Positions 52,784 to 61,161 of a stretch of DNA of 64,000 nt are shown one piece after another. Numbering within the stretch: the first letter of the stretch is position 1; every line of letters begins with the position of its first letter. Position numbers and translations under genes: made by a program. The notes below the pieces were generated by a model. That model saw only the letters and a list, made by a program, of their open reading frames with translations. It had not been told where the DNA came from and did not search any database. This stretch comes from Nevskia sp. (GTDB taxonomy: Bacteria > Pseudomonadota > Gammaproteobacteria > Nevskiales > Nevskiaceae): the NCBI GenBank assembly GCA_023229645.1, contig JALNYU010000006.1, forward strand, positions 62,001-126,000, written 5' to 3'.

Positions 52784-54072
52784 CGCTGTCCCGCCGCGAT
52801 CTCCTGAAAGCGGGGCTCGCCACTGCCACGTGGCCCAGCCTCGGTCGCGCCGCGAATCGCGGGAAGCCCAAGTCGCGCGTCATCGTGATCGGCGCTGGCT
52901 TCGGCGGTGCAACCTGCGCCAAGTATCTACGCACGCTGTCACCGACGACCGAAGTCCTTTTAATCGAACGCAGGTCGAGTTTTTTGACCGGCCCGTTCAG
53001 CAATCTTGTGCTTGCCGGCTTGCGCAGCGCGGAGAGCGTTACATTCAATACCGAAACCATCGGTGCTGCCCACGGCGTGAAGACTTTGGTTGATGAAGTC
53101 ATAGTTCTCGACCCAGTAAAGCTGAGCGTCACCACCGCCAATAGCGGCAGCTTTACTGCCGACCGTATTGTCGTTGCGCCTGGCGTCGCGATGCGCTGGG
53201 GCATGATTGAGGGTCTCGATGCGACGAACAGTGCGACGATGCCACACGCCTGGACGGGTGATGGTCAAGTTCTGGAACTTCGCGATCGCCTCGACGCAGT
53301 GCCCGATGGCGGCACGGTGCTGATTGGCGCGCCAGCCAATCCCTACCGTTGCCCGCCTGGCCCTTATGAACGCGCGAGCCTGATCGCCTTTCTGCTAAGC
53401 CGCTCCGGACGCAAGAATTGCAAGATCATCATCGCGGATGCGAAGGACGATTTCACTAAGCGCGCGCTGTTTATGCTTGAGTGGGACGCACTCTATCCCG
53501 ATATGATCGAATGGTTGCCGAGGGCGCAGGGCGGCGAAGTGGTGCGTGTCGACACCAGTACCGGCGAAGTTTGGCTGCGGGGTGCAGAGAAACCTATCGT
53601 CACGCACCTCGCGTCCATCGTGCCGCCGCAACAGGCGGCAGAGCTGGCAACGAGCAGCGATCTCGCTGATGAATCAGGCTGGTGCCCAATCAATCCGGCT
53701 GATTTCGAATCGAAAAAGCACCCTGGCGTTCACGTGCTCGGCGACGCCACAATTGCAGCGCCGGTGCCGAAATCAGCGTTTGCCGCAAATAGCCAAGCCA
53801 AACTCTGCGCCAGCGCCGTCGCCGCACGGCTGAACGGCTGGCCCGCACCCGAGCCGCGCCTACTGAATACCTGTTACAGCTTCGTTTCCGACACGCAGGC
53901 GATTTCAGTCTCGGCCTTTTATGGCGCAGTTGACGGCCGCATTTCCGTGCTCTCGGACGGTGTCAGCCCGCTGACAGGCGACACTGCCTTACGTGAGCTC
54001 GAAGCTGAACAAGCCAAGGCGTGGTACGTCAGCATTACCGCCGACAGCTTCGGCCTGCCACATGCCGAATAG
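52780..54072 (+). CDS. Flavocytochrome c (sulfide dehydrogenase-like) flavin subunit
   Basis: A 430-residue FAD protein with a twin-arginine signal (SRRDLLKAG) and FAD motif VIVIGAGFGGATCAKYL. It is like FccB/SoxF. Cys191 (YRCPPGPYER) and Cys302 (GWCPINP) match the redox-active disulfide pair of FccB. In Allochromatium FccB FAD is bound covalently by a Cys in a YTC..SN segment; the same place here reads FLTGPFSN, so that Cys is Gly71. FAD is probably bound without a covalent bond. Electrons from sulfide, or another thiol compound, would go to the cytochrome. GTG start, coupled to the cytochrome gene. Confidence 0.82.
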   Translation: MTLSRRDLLKAGLATATWPSLGRAANRGKPKSRVIVIGAGFGGATCAKYLRTLSPTTEVLLIERRSSFLTGPFSNLVLAGLRSAESVTFNTETIGAAHGVKTLVDEVIVLDPVKLSVTTANSGSFTADRIVVAPGVAMRWGMIEGLDATNSATMPHAWTGDGQVLELRDRLDAVPDGGTVLIGAPANPYRCPPGPYERASLIAFLLSRSGRKNCKIIIADAKDDFTKRALFMLEWDALYPDMIEWLPRAQGGEVVRVDTSTGEVWLRGAEKPIVTHLASIVPPQQAAELATSSDLADESGWCPINPADFESKKHPGVHVLGDATIAAPVPKSAFAANSQAKLCASAVAARLNGWPAPEPRLLNTCYSFVSDTQAISVSAFYGAVDGRISVLSDGVSPLTGDTALRELEAEQAKAWYVSITADSFGLPHAE

Positions 54073-54219
54073 GCGCCGCTCAAAACGCCTCAAGCCACCG
54101 CCGACTGACCGACAGCCTCTCAGCCGCATCCAACGCCGCCTATCGCGATGCGGGCCGGGTGGCCCACCCTCTCCCGCTACCCAATCTAACCACACTTCCT
54201 GTGAATGCCTCAGGCCTAC

Positions 54220-55173
54220 TTACTCGTGCTTTGCGGCCGTCTGCTTAGGGAGCACATTGAGTTCGATATCGGGATACAGATGGGTTACCGAACGCGGGAA
54301 TTCCTGGTCCAAGACTGAAAGACTGCGGAAGCGCTCGGGAATCGGGGTTTGCATCACTTCCTGGATATCCCAGCCTCGCGTTGCTGCGTTGTGTAATGTC
54401 GTCGACAACCAGCGCAGGTAATCTCGCGTCTGTGCAATCGCAGCGTGGTCTTGCACGATCGGCCCGTGACCCGGCACCAGATACTGGAAGTCGAGCTGAT
54501 CAATCGTGTCGAGCGTTGATAGCCATTGCTCGATATTAGCGTTCGGTGTCGTTGGCGCGCGCTGGAAGAACACGAGATCGCCTGCGAACAAGGTCCGTGT
54601 CGCCTCATCAAAAATCATCAGATCAGCGTCAGTGTGTCCCTGCGCTGCGATCAGGCGTAATTTCCTGCCGGCAACTATCACCGTTCCGGGCTGCGCGGCA
54701 TGGTCTGGTGGAACGAGGCGCGTACCGAGCATCCACCCCCCTAGCAGGCGATACAAATTGTCGGACAGCGCCTCGCCATGATCGCGTATCGCGGCAATGG
54801 TTTTCGGCAGCGCCGAAATCGCAATGCCGCTATAGGCTTGGTCGCCGAGAAAATGATCGGGATGGGCGTGCGTAATGAAAACTTGCCGGATTGGCAGCGC
54901 CGTTTGCTTCTCGATCGCAGCGCGTTGCTGTTCGCCATAGGCACGTGACGGTCCACTATCGATAACGATGACCCCGTCCGTTCCGACGATAAAGCCAGTG
55001 TTGACAATGTTCCCGCCGTTGCCCCGCGCAAAGCCTTCGGTCTTGCCGACGAAGACCTGCGCCGAATCGCCGACAGGAACCGGCTGCAGGTGATAGTCAT
55101 CGCCAGCCCCAGCCGCGACCGACACGAAGGTCGCGAGGCCGATCACGCCATTGCGCATCCAGGCTGCTATCAC
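54220..55173 (-). CDS. Quinoprotein relay MBL-fold metallohydrolase, second set
   Basis: A 317-residue exported MBL-fold protein with the metal site intact: His102-x-His104-x-Asp106-His107 (THAHPDH), GHTDAD and PGHGP. It resembles the gene at 38524 more than that at 40376. The GTG start overlaps the stop of the SoxYZ-like gene by 4 nt (GTGA). It is the last gene of the minus-strand alcohol oxidation operon. Substrate unknown; coupling to the carrier supports a shared thiol chemistry. Confidence 0.85.
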   Translation of the reverse strand: MIAAWMRNGVIGLATFVSVAAGAGDDYHLQPVPVGDSAQVFVGKTEGFARGNGGNIVNTGFIVGTDGVIVIDSGPSRAYGEQQRAAIEKQTALPIRQVFITHAHPDHFLGDQAYSGIAISALPKTIAAIRDHGEALSDNLYRLLGGWMLGTRLVPPDHAAQPGTVIVAGRKLRLIAAQGHTDADLMIFDEATRTLFAGDLVFFQRAPTTPNANIEQWLSTLDTIDQLDFQYLVPGHGPIVQDHAAIAQTRDYLRWLSTTLHNAATRGWDIQEVMQTPIPERFRSLSVLDQEFPRSVTHLYPDIELNVLPKQTAAKHE

Positions 55174-55955
55174 GGCTGGATCGTGGCTGTGAAGGTGTTG
55201 CCCTGAATATCGTGCCCTTCAACATGTACCGGGCCGACGTTCTTCAGATCAAAACTAAGCACTGGGTTTTCCGAAATAGGTTCGAACGGCTGCAGTGTTG
55301 CGAGCTCGGCACCGCTGTCATCCCGCAACGTAATTTGGTCAATGTAAAAAACCGGTACGCCTTTGGCCAGGCCGGTATCCATCGGATGAATGACCCGCAG
55401 CCGTAAGCGCTGATTTTTATCTTCGCGCGGCCAAATGCGCGCGTTGACTTCACCAAGATGCCCCTGCCACAAGCCTGAGCTGCCACCACTCGGCGTGGTG
55501 CAACCGCCCCCTGCGGCACTGAGCCACGTACCCCCCAGATGCCAGACACCGTCCTTGGTCCGCATCGCGGCACGCACGGGTGTGGATTGTTCGACTTTGA
55601 ATCGAAAAGAAATATCCGGCGACGCGCGTTTTGGCTGATAAGCCAAAATTTTTTGGATCGGGTTTAAGTCGGCGATAACAACCACTTCCTCAACATCGGC
55701 TATCCCGTCGCTGGTCACCATGATTGGCACATCGAGTGGATCTTCCGCCGCAGTGGGCGCAAGCACCTTAATGCGATCGTCGAAGATCAGCTTTTGGCCA
55801 TCAAAATAGCGCGCCTGAACGTATTGCCAGGACGGCGAGTTCAAAGGGTCAATGGTCGAGGGCGCATCGCCCGCCAAGGCCGAACTGGAAACGCCCAGCA
55901 ACAGGCAAGACGCGGCTAAAGAATATGCTCTAAATCTCGTTCTAGATCGAAACAC
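55170..55955 (-). CDS. Quinoprotein-associated SoxYZ-like carrier, second set
   Basis: A 261-residue exported SoxY-SoxZ-like fusion (signal peptide ending ALA near residue 28), paralogous to the protein at 39489. Its carrier Cys is Cys152 in AGGGCTTPSGG at the junction of the halves. The C-terminal half holds ENPVLSFDL in the SoxZ pattern. Start is GTG after GAGGAG. It is followed by the MBL hydrolase with a 4-nt overlap. The operon has no gene for the ligand-less MBL protein found in the first set. Confidence 0.82.
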   Translation of the reverse strand: MFRSRTRFRAYSLAASCLLLGVSSSALAGDAPSTIDPLNSPSWQYVQARYFDGQKLIFDDRIKVLAPTAAEDPLDVPIMVTSDGIADVEEVVVIADLNPIQKILAYQPKRASPDISFRFKVEQSTPVRAAMRTKDGVWHLGGTWLSAAGGGCTTPSGGSSGLWQGHLGEVNARIWPREDKNQRLRLRVIHPMDTGLAKGVPVFYIDQITLRDDSGAELATLQPFEPISENPVLSFDLKNVGPVHVEGHDIQGNTFTATIQP

Positions 55956-55976
55956 CGACCCGCTCCTCGCGTGACT

Positions 55977-56846
55977 TTATTCGGCATTAACTGCTCCTAC
56001 CAAGGCGTAGTCAAGGCCATAACGCGCGTAAATTTCAGCCAGTTTGCCGCTCGACATCAGCGTTGTCAGCGCCGTTTGCAGCGCCGTTTTTAGGGCCGGA
56101 CTCCCGGTTTTCACCGCCACGCCAATGTCCCATTTATTCCGGAACAGGCCTTTAAAGGTGACTTCAGAGGCTTTGAACGCGGCGCCACCTTGTAGCGTAG
56201 TCAAGCCCTGCATCTCGCCACGTGGCAACATCAATGCATCGATTTCGTCGTCGATAAACGCTTTTACTGCGGCACTTGCGGTTGGGAACCGTGCAACTGA
56301 TTCCCGCAACGATCCACCATAGACGTCGCTTAGATACAAATCGCTGATTGACCCAAGCTCGACGCCGGTCTTCTTGTCTTTCAGCTGCTCCATCGAGACA
56401 AAAGTCTTGAAGCGGTTCGGCCGCAGTGCCAACACGATCGACTCGTGCAGATAGATGCCGAATATTGATACCTTCGATTGCCGCTGTATGTACTCAGGAT
56501 CCGCGCCGACGTGCATCATCACATCGCCAACGCCACCACCGAGCAAACTACCGCGCCAAACCTGATTGCGAAGATCGTCATCAAGGTCATCGCCCGCAAT
56601 AAATGGCCGCAGCGTTAGCTTTAGGCCAAGTTCCTGGGCAAGTGCAGCCGCCAGATCCACGTCAATACCGGTGTATTGGCCTTTAACTTCGTAGGAGTAA
56701 GGCGGGTAGTCCCGATAAACTGAGACTTCCAATGTGCCACGTTCGCGCGCTTTCTCGAGTTGATCCGGAAACCCGTCTTCCGCTCGGGCAAACGCCGCGA
56801 AACAGCCAATACTTACCAGTACGATCGATAGAAACAGGCGGCGCAT
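55977..56846 (-). CDS. Periplasmic binding protein of family 3, quinoprotein-linked
   Basis: A 289-residue exported solute-binding protein (signal ending ARA) with the family-3 pattern SVYRDYPPYSYEVKGQYTG and IDVDLAAALAQELG. Unlike the XoxJ-like protein at 28937 it lacks the CRDPNN motif and both cysteines. In an alcohol dehydrogenase operon such proteins are proposed to aid the quinoprotein; no transporter genes are near. It starts 7 nt after pedF. Confidence 0.78.
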   Translation of the reverse strand: MRRLFLSIVLVSIGCFAAFARAEDGFPDQLEKARERGTLEVSVYRDYPPYSYEVKGQYTGIDVDLAAALAQELGLKLTLRPFIAGDDLDDDLRNQVWRGSLLGGGVGDVMMHVGADPEYIQRQSKVSIFGIYLHESIVLALRPNRFKTFVSMEQLKDKKTGVELGSISDLYLSDVYGGSLRESVARFPTASAAVKAFIDDEIDALMLPRGEMQGLTTLQGGAAFKASEVTFKGLFRNKWDIGVAVKTGSPALKTALQTALTTLMSSGKLAEIYARYGLDYALVGAVNAE

Positions 56847-56853
56847 GACCTTA

Positions 56854-57288
56854 CTACTCGACGTGAATGCTTACGAGCCAGGAACGAATCGCCCAGATCG
56901 CTTCTTCGGAAAACACGCCGTCAAACGGCGGCATGTACGTCACGCCATTCCGAACGGAACCGTGGCGCACGCGCATCTGGAAATATTCGTCGGTACCGGT
57001 ATCGGTCGGCAAATAGCGCAGGTCAGGCGCAATACCGCCTGAAACCGCGCCCAAACCGTGGCAGCGCGCGCAGTTTTGGTTGAACGCTGAAGCACCGATT
57101 TCAATCGCTTTCGGATTACCAACATAAGGGTTTTCAGTCAACGGCCCGTTCAACTTCGGCAAGCCGGAAACGTCAACCGGTTGCGGCGTAACGTTGCCGT
57201 GTGCAAAAACTGAATTGCTTGAAAATACTGCAATTGCTAAGAACCCGGCAATAACGGCGGCAAACGAATAAGAAGAACGAGTAGACAT
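56854..57288 (-). CDS. pedF: Cytochrome c-550 (PedF-like)
   Basis: The 144-residue product has a signal peptide (ending VFA) and one heme site CARCH at 73-77 with Met119 (YMPPF) as the likely sixth ligand. It resembles the cytochrome c-550 PedF/ExaB that takes electrons from PQQ ethanol dehydrogenases in pseudomonads. The ATG at 57288 lies just after GTGAGA; an in-frame GTG is 9 nt earlier. It follows the quinoprotein gene, separated by a perfect hairpin. Confidence 0.85.
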   Translation of the reverse strand: MSTRSSYSFAAVIAGFLAIAVFSSNSVFAHGNVTPQPVDVSGLPKLNGPLTENPYVGNPKAIEIGASAFNQNCARCHGLGAVSGGIAPDLRYLPTDTGTDEYFQMRVRHGSVRNGVTYMPPFDGVFSEEAIWAIRSWLVSIHVE

Positions 57289-57344
57289 AGATCTCACTGT
57301 GGATTGGTTCGATAAATCGATCTCAAAATCGATTCATAAGTAAA

Positions 57345-57367
57345 GGGGAGCCGGGACCCGGCTCCCC
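57345..57367 (-). promoter_or_regulatory. Intercistronic hairpin between quinoprotein and cytochrome genes
   Basis: An almost perfect GC-rich palindrome (57345-57355 with 57357-57367) lies 13 nt after the quinoprotein stop. On the minus strand only TTTA follows, so it is more likely to shield the upstream message or partly terminate than to end the operon. Confidence 0.5.
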
Positions 57368-57379
57368 ACGTAGCCAGAC

Positions 57380-59185
57380 TTAGTTCTGTGCGGCCTTGAC
57401 GGCGCCAGACTTATGCAACTTGAAGACCCAGAATGAACCACCTTGGCTGATGTCTTTCACTTTCTTGGCGACTTCTCCGCCCCAGAGCGGCACTGCGCCA
57501 CCCCAGCCGGATGCGACGCCAACGTACTGCTCGCCGTCCATTTCCCAGGTCGCAGGCTGGCCAATCACGCCCGAGCCAGTTTGGAACTTCCAGAGTTCCT
57601 TGCCGGTTTTGGCATCAAATGCTTTCAGGAAACCTTCCGGGGTTCCCATGAACACAAGATTGCCCGCCGTCGTCATGACGCCACCCCATACCGGAGCCGG
57701 GTTCTTGTACTCCCAGACGATCTTGCCGGTCGTCGGGTCCATCGCCCGCAGCGCGCCGATGTAATCGTCGTAAAGCGGGTGAATCGTGAAGCCTGCGCCC
57801 AAATAAGCAGCGCCACGCTTATAGGCAATCGGCTCGTTCCAGATGTCCATGCCCCACTCGTTGGCCGGGACATAGAACAGGCCCGTGCCGGGGTTGTAGG
57901 CCATCGGCATCCAGTTCTTGCCGCCCAGGAACGACGGCGCCGCGAATACTGACTTGCCCTTCTCAGCCGTACCCGGGTCACCCGGACGGTTGTCAGTTTC
58001 CACCGGCCGCCCGGTCTTCAGATCGACATGGCTGGCCCAGGTCTGCTTGGTAACAAACGGCGAGGCATTGAACAGCTTGCCGTTCGTACGATCGAGCACG
58101 TAGAAGAAGCCGTTACGGTCGGCTTTGGCGCCGGCCTTGATCATCTTGCCGTCCTTCTTGAAATCGAACGGAATGAATTCATTAACGCCGTCGAAATCCC
58201 AATGGTCGTGCGGCGTGCTCTGGTAGCTCCAAGCAATTTTGCCGTTGTCGACATCGATTGCCACCGTCGACGACGAGTAAAGGTTGTCGCCCGGGCGCAC
58301 GTTGGCGTTCCACGGCGATGGGTTGCCCGTACCGCAATACAGCAGATTGGTATCGGCGCCGAAGGTGCAGCCCAGCCACGTCGCCGCGCCGCCGGTTTTC
58401 CAGAGTTCGCCCGGCCACGTTGCGTTTACCTTGCCGGAAATACCGTTTTCTTTCCCGTTTAGATAGCCCATGTGGCCTTCCACCGTCGGGCGCACCCAAA
58501 CCATCTTGCCGGTGTTGGCATCACGCGCTTCGACACGGCCCACAACGCCAAACTCACCACCCGAGACGCCGCTAATGACCAAGCCCTTCACGATCAGCGG
58601 CGCAGCCGATGCCGAATATCCCGCCTTGTAATCGTCGATCTTCTCGTTCCAGACGACTTTGCCGGTGTCTTGGTTCAACGCGACGAGATGCGCGTCCAGC
58701 GTCGCGAAGATCACCAAATCGCCATATAACGCGGCGCCGCGGTTGATCACGTCACAACACGGAACGATGCCGTCTGGCAAACGATGTTCATAGCTCCAAA
58801 TCCGCGCGCCGGTTTTTTCGTCGAGCGCCCAAATACGGGAGTACGAGCCGGTTACGAAGATCTTGCCTTTGTAGACCAGCGGCTGTGTTTCTTGACCGCG
58901 CTGCTTTTCACCGCCGAACGAAAACGACCACGCCGGCACCAGATCAACGACGTTGTCGGTATTAATTTTGTTCAACGTGCTAAACCGCTGCCCGCCCTGC
59001 CCCATCCCTACGGTCAGCACATCCTCAGGCGTGTTCTGATCATTGACGATCATTGCATCCGTGACGCCGGCAGCGCCTGCAGTGAATGTGGCCGCCACGA
59101 GGGCACCACAGACGCCCATGCGTGCGCGCAAGTTGAATTTACGAGGTGATAAAAAACCAACAGTGCTCTGTGGATTTGTTTCCAT
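57380..59185 (-). CDS. Lanthanide-type PQQ alcohol dehydrogenase (PedH/ExaF-like)
   Basis: Exported quinoprotein of 601 residues that oxidises alcohols. It has Cys143-Cys144 (VPCCD), Glu211 and Asn288 at the metal site, catalytic Asp330 and the lanthanide Asp332 (WDFDG). The sequence around (HDHWDFDGVNEFIPFDF) and the adjacent PedF-like cytochrome point to the PedH/ExaF ethanol dehydrogenase branch rather than XoxF proper, but methanol activity is possible. Signal peptide is long (about 38). It begins a minus-strand operon with cytochrome, binding protein, SoxYZ-like carrier and MBL hydrolase. GGAG precedes the ATG. Confidence 0.9.
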   Translation of the reverse strand: METNPQSTVGFLSPRKFNLRARMGVCGALVAATFTAGAAGVTDAMIVNDQNTPEDVLTVGMGQGGQRFSTLNKINTDNVVDLVPAWSFSFGGEKQRGQETQPLVYKGKIFVTGSYSRIWALDEKTGARIWSYEHRLPDGIVPCCDVINRGAALYGDLVIFATLDAHLVALNQDTGKVVWNEKIDDYKAGYSASAAPLIVKGLVISGVSGGEFGVVGRVEARDANTGKMVWVRPTVEGHMGYLNGKENGISGKVNATWPGELWKTGGAATWLGCTFGADTNLLYCGTGNPSPWNANVRPGDNLYSSSTVAIDVDNGKIAWSYQSTPHDHWDFDGVNEFIPFDFKKDGKMIKAGAKADRNGFFYVLDRTNGKLFNASPFVTKQTWASHVDLKTGRPVETDNRPGDPGTAEKGKSVFAAPSFLGGKNWMPMAYNPGTGLFYVPANEWGMDIWNEPIAYKRGAAYLGAGFTIHPLYDDYIGALRAMDPTTGKIVWEYKNPAPVWGGVMTTAGNLVFMGTPEGFLKAFDAKTGKELWKFQTGSGVIGQPATWEMDGEQYVGVASGWGGAVPLWGGEVAKKVKDISQGGSFWVFKLHKSGAVKAAQN

Positions 59186-59254
59186 CTGTGTTTCTCCTCT
59201 ATTGGGAATCTGTGTCGAATATGACTACCTGTGTAGGCGCCACCGAGGCGCTCA

Positions 59255-59270
59255 AGCACAATCGATGCCA
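59255..59270 (-). promoter_or_regulatory. Sigma-54-like promoter of the second quinoprotein operon
   Basis: On the minus strand the site reads TGGCATC-N4-GTGCT, with the GG and GC pairs 10 bp apart and 9 of 12 consensus positions matched. Transcription would start near 59243, giving a leader of about 58 nt. The rest of 59271-59553 is AT-rich (59338-59400) and gene-free. Confidence 0.4.
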
Positions 59271-59553
59271 CAGAAAACACGACTTTTATCCATGATTCAG
59301 CGCAATGTGGTTAGGCAATCTTTATGCTGATGCAGTGCAACATAAATCCGGTAAATGATATTTATATTTATGATTTTTATCGAATTTAAAACTTGATGCG
59401 GGATAGGTGCCTCATCGCAGCGCGCATTACTTTATTTATTGGTGCGTAATTCTGAATGCCGAACGGCATTGAGATTCAGCCTAATGTCACGCACATAGCA
59501 CAGACAGAATAGGGACGTCACAGCATCGAGACGATGACGAAAGCGACGAGCAT

Positions 59554-59579
59554 AAAAAAACCGGGCACGAGGCCCGGTT
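59554..59579 (-). terminator. Rho-independent terminator of the porin gene
   Basis: An 8-bp perfect stem (59559-59566 with 59572-59579) and 5-nt loop is followed on the minus strand by seven T. It lies 25 bp after the porin stop. Confidence 0.92.
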
Positions 59580-59604
59580 AATATGGCGCTAGGAGAGGTC
59601 TGCT

Positions 59605-60876
59605 TTAGAACGAAAGGAACGTTCCAATGTTGAAATTGAGGGACTGGTTCTTGTCGCCAAGGTGCGATTTCGCTTCGACTGACGTCACTTCACCAACCAG
59701 CGTCAGGTTTTTCGTCAGCGAATAGTAGACACCACCGGTGACTTTGCTATTGCGTGCCACGAGCGCGGAATTCGCTTCACCTTGGGCGAGGCCAAGGCGG
59801 CTAACGCCGTAGTTCACACCCAACTTGACGTCACCCAGCTTATAGGTTGCTTGTGCCAAGTAACCGTTAGAGCCGCGGCGGTTGCCGGCGCCATCGTCGG
59901 ACAGCAAATACAGCGCCGTCGTGCCGAGGCCTTTACCGTAGTAGTACCAACCTAGCACTTCGAAGTCAGCGATCGTGAATTTTCCGCCAATGTCGACGCC
60001 ATAGCTGCGGTAGTTATTACCGACCGCACCGACATCCCGCTGTTCCTGCGTGATAAACGTGCTGGACAGATAGAGCTTCGTCGTCTTATCGAAGGCTAGG
60101 TTATATGCCAATTTGCCGTGGAAACCCGGCTGATCCTTCTTTGAAGGGGTAGACACCGGCACACCGCCTGGCCCCGGAATGGTCTGACCTACCGTGTTCA
60201 GCGGATCGTAAATGCCGATCGTGGCTTTCAAGCCGGCGAAATCAGGGGTTGTATAGTTAATTTGCGCCAATGTATCGGTGTAAACATAACCGAGGCCGAT
60301 CGAACCAAGCGTCGTATTGGCCGGCGCGCCGCCTGATGCAGACCCCGCACCGCCGACACCCGGAATGGTGATGTCGTTGATGATTGCGTCGAACCCAAAT
60401 AGACCGAAATTGCGGCCCAGCTGGAAGGTACCGATGTCCTTGTTACCAAAATCTAAATAGATTTGGCGAACGTCCAGTGCGGTAGTCGCGAGCGCAACGT
60501 TAGTACCCGCCGGCGCGCCTTGCTGAAGATTGGGGCTGCCACCGTCGTTGCTGCTAACACCCGGGTAGAAACCAAAGTGCGCGCCGATATCGAGGCCAGC
60601 TTGATGGGTATTGATCCCAAAGACCAGGGCTGCCGGAAGCAAACCATTGCTGATGCTCGAGTTATTCCCTTCCGAGCCGGTCTTTGTGCAAGCCAGACCA
60701 CCTGCAACCGATGCCGGGTTCTTTTCGCAGCTGGAATAAATATAGTGAACGTTGACGTTGCCGTTGACGGTGAATTTGTAATCACCGGCATTGATCTCCA
60801 GCGCACTTGCTCCGGCTGACGACAACAGTGCCACGGCTGCCACTGCAATAGTGTTTCGCTGACTTGGTACTTTCAT
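59605..60876 (-). CDS. Gram-negative outer-membrane porin
   Basis: A 423-residue beta-barrel with signal peptide (ending ASA) and alternating strands closing with a C-terminal Phe (NIGTFLSF), the signature for Bam assembly. Segments such as DIGTFQLGRNFGLFG fit general diffusion porins of beta/gammaproteobacteria. It may admit small alcohols or anions; specificity unknown. The ATG at 60876 follows GGGGAA; a TTG upstream is in frame. The gap to 61161 is very AT-rich (about 61058-61115) and likely holds its promoter. Confidence 0.8.
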   Translation of the reverse strand: MKVPSQRNTIAVAAVALLSSAGASALEINAGDYKFTVNGNVNVHYIYSSCEKNPASVAGGLACTKTGSEGNNSSISNGLLPAALVFGINTHQAGLDIGAHFGFYPGVSSNDGGSPNLQQGAPAGTNVALATTALDVRQIYLDFGNKDIGTFQLGRNFGLFGFDAIINDITIPGVGGAGSASGGAPANTTLGSIGLGYVYTDTLAQINYTTPDFAGLKATIGIYDPLNTVGQTIPGPGGVPVSTPSKKDQPGFHGKLAYNLAFDKTTKLYLSSTFITQEQRDVGAVGNNYRSYGVDIGGKFTIADFEVLGWYYYGKGLGTTALYLLSDDGAGNRRGSNGYLAQATYKLGDVKLGVNYGVSRLGLAQGEANSALVARNSKVTGGVYYSLTKNLTLVGEVTSVEAKSHLGDKNQSLNFNIGTFLSF

Positions 60877-61161
60877 GTAATTCCCCAATATTTATGAGAG
60901 GTGATTGGCGCACCAACGTGCCAGGGACACGTTCGAACACCCTCCTCCACACTTCCTCTTCTGCGCAATGTCGGTACCGTGCTTTCTAACTACGGCTTTT
61001 TCGTCATTACGCACGCACAAGTGTGTCGGCGTAGGGGAAACAGCAAGCGACATGCCAATTGAGATATTTTATATAAATTATTGTTTTTATTATTATTTTA
61101 AAAATTTAATACTGGGACACGAAAAACGGTTGTTTCATACCAGGAACGGCGCCCGAGTCAC

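Noticed and set aside
52475..54072. Considered as part of the CBB operon
   Set aside because: A strong terminator at 52392-52431 separates it from fba.
60910..60926. TGGCACG on the minus strand before the porin gene, first taken as a sigma-54 promoter
   Set aside because: The GC pair lies 9 bp, not 10 bp, from the GG pair, and the -12 box otherwise does not match.
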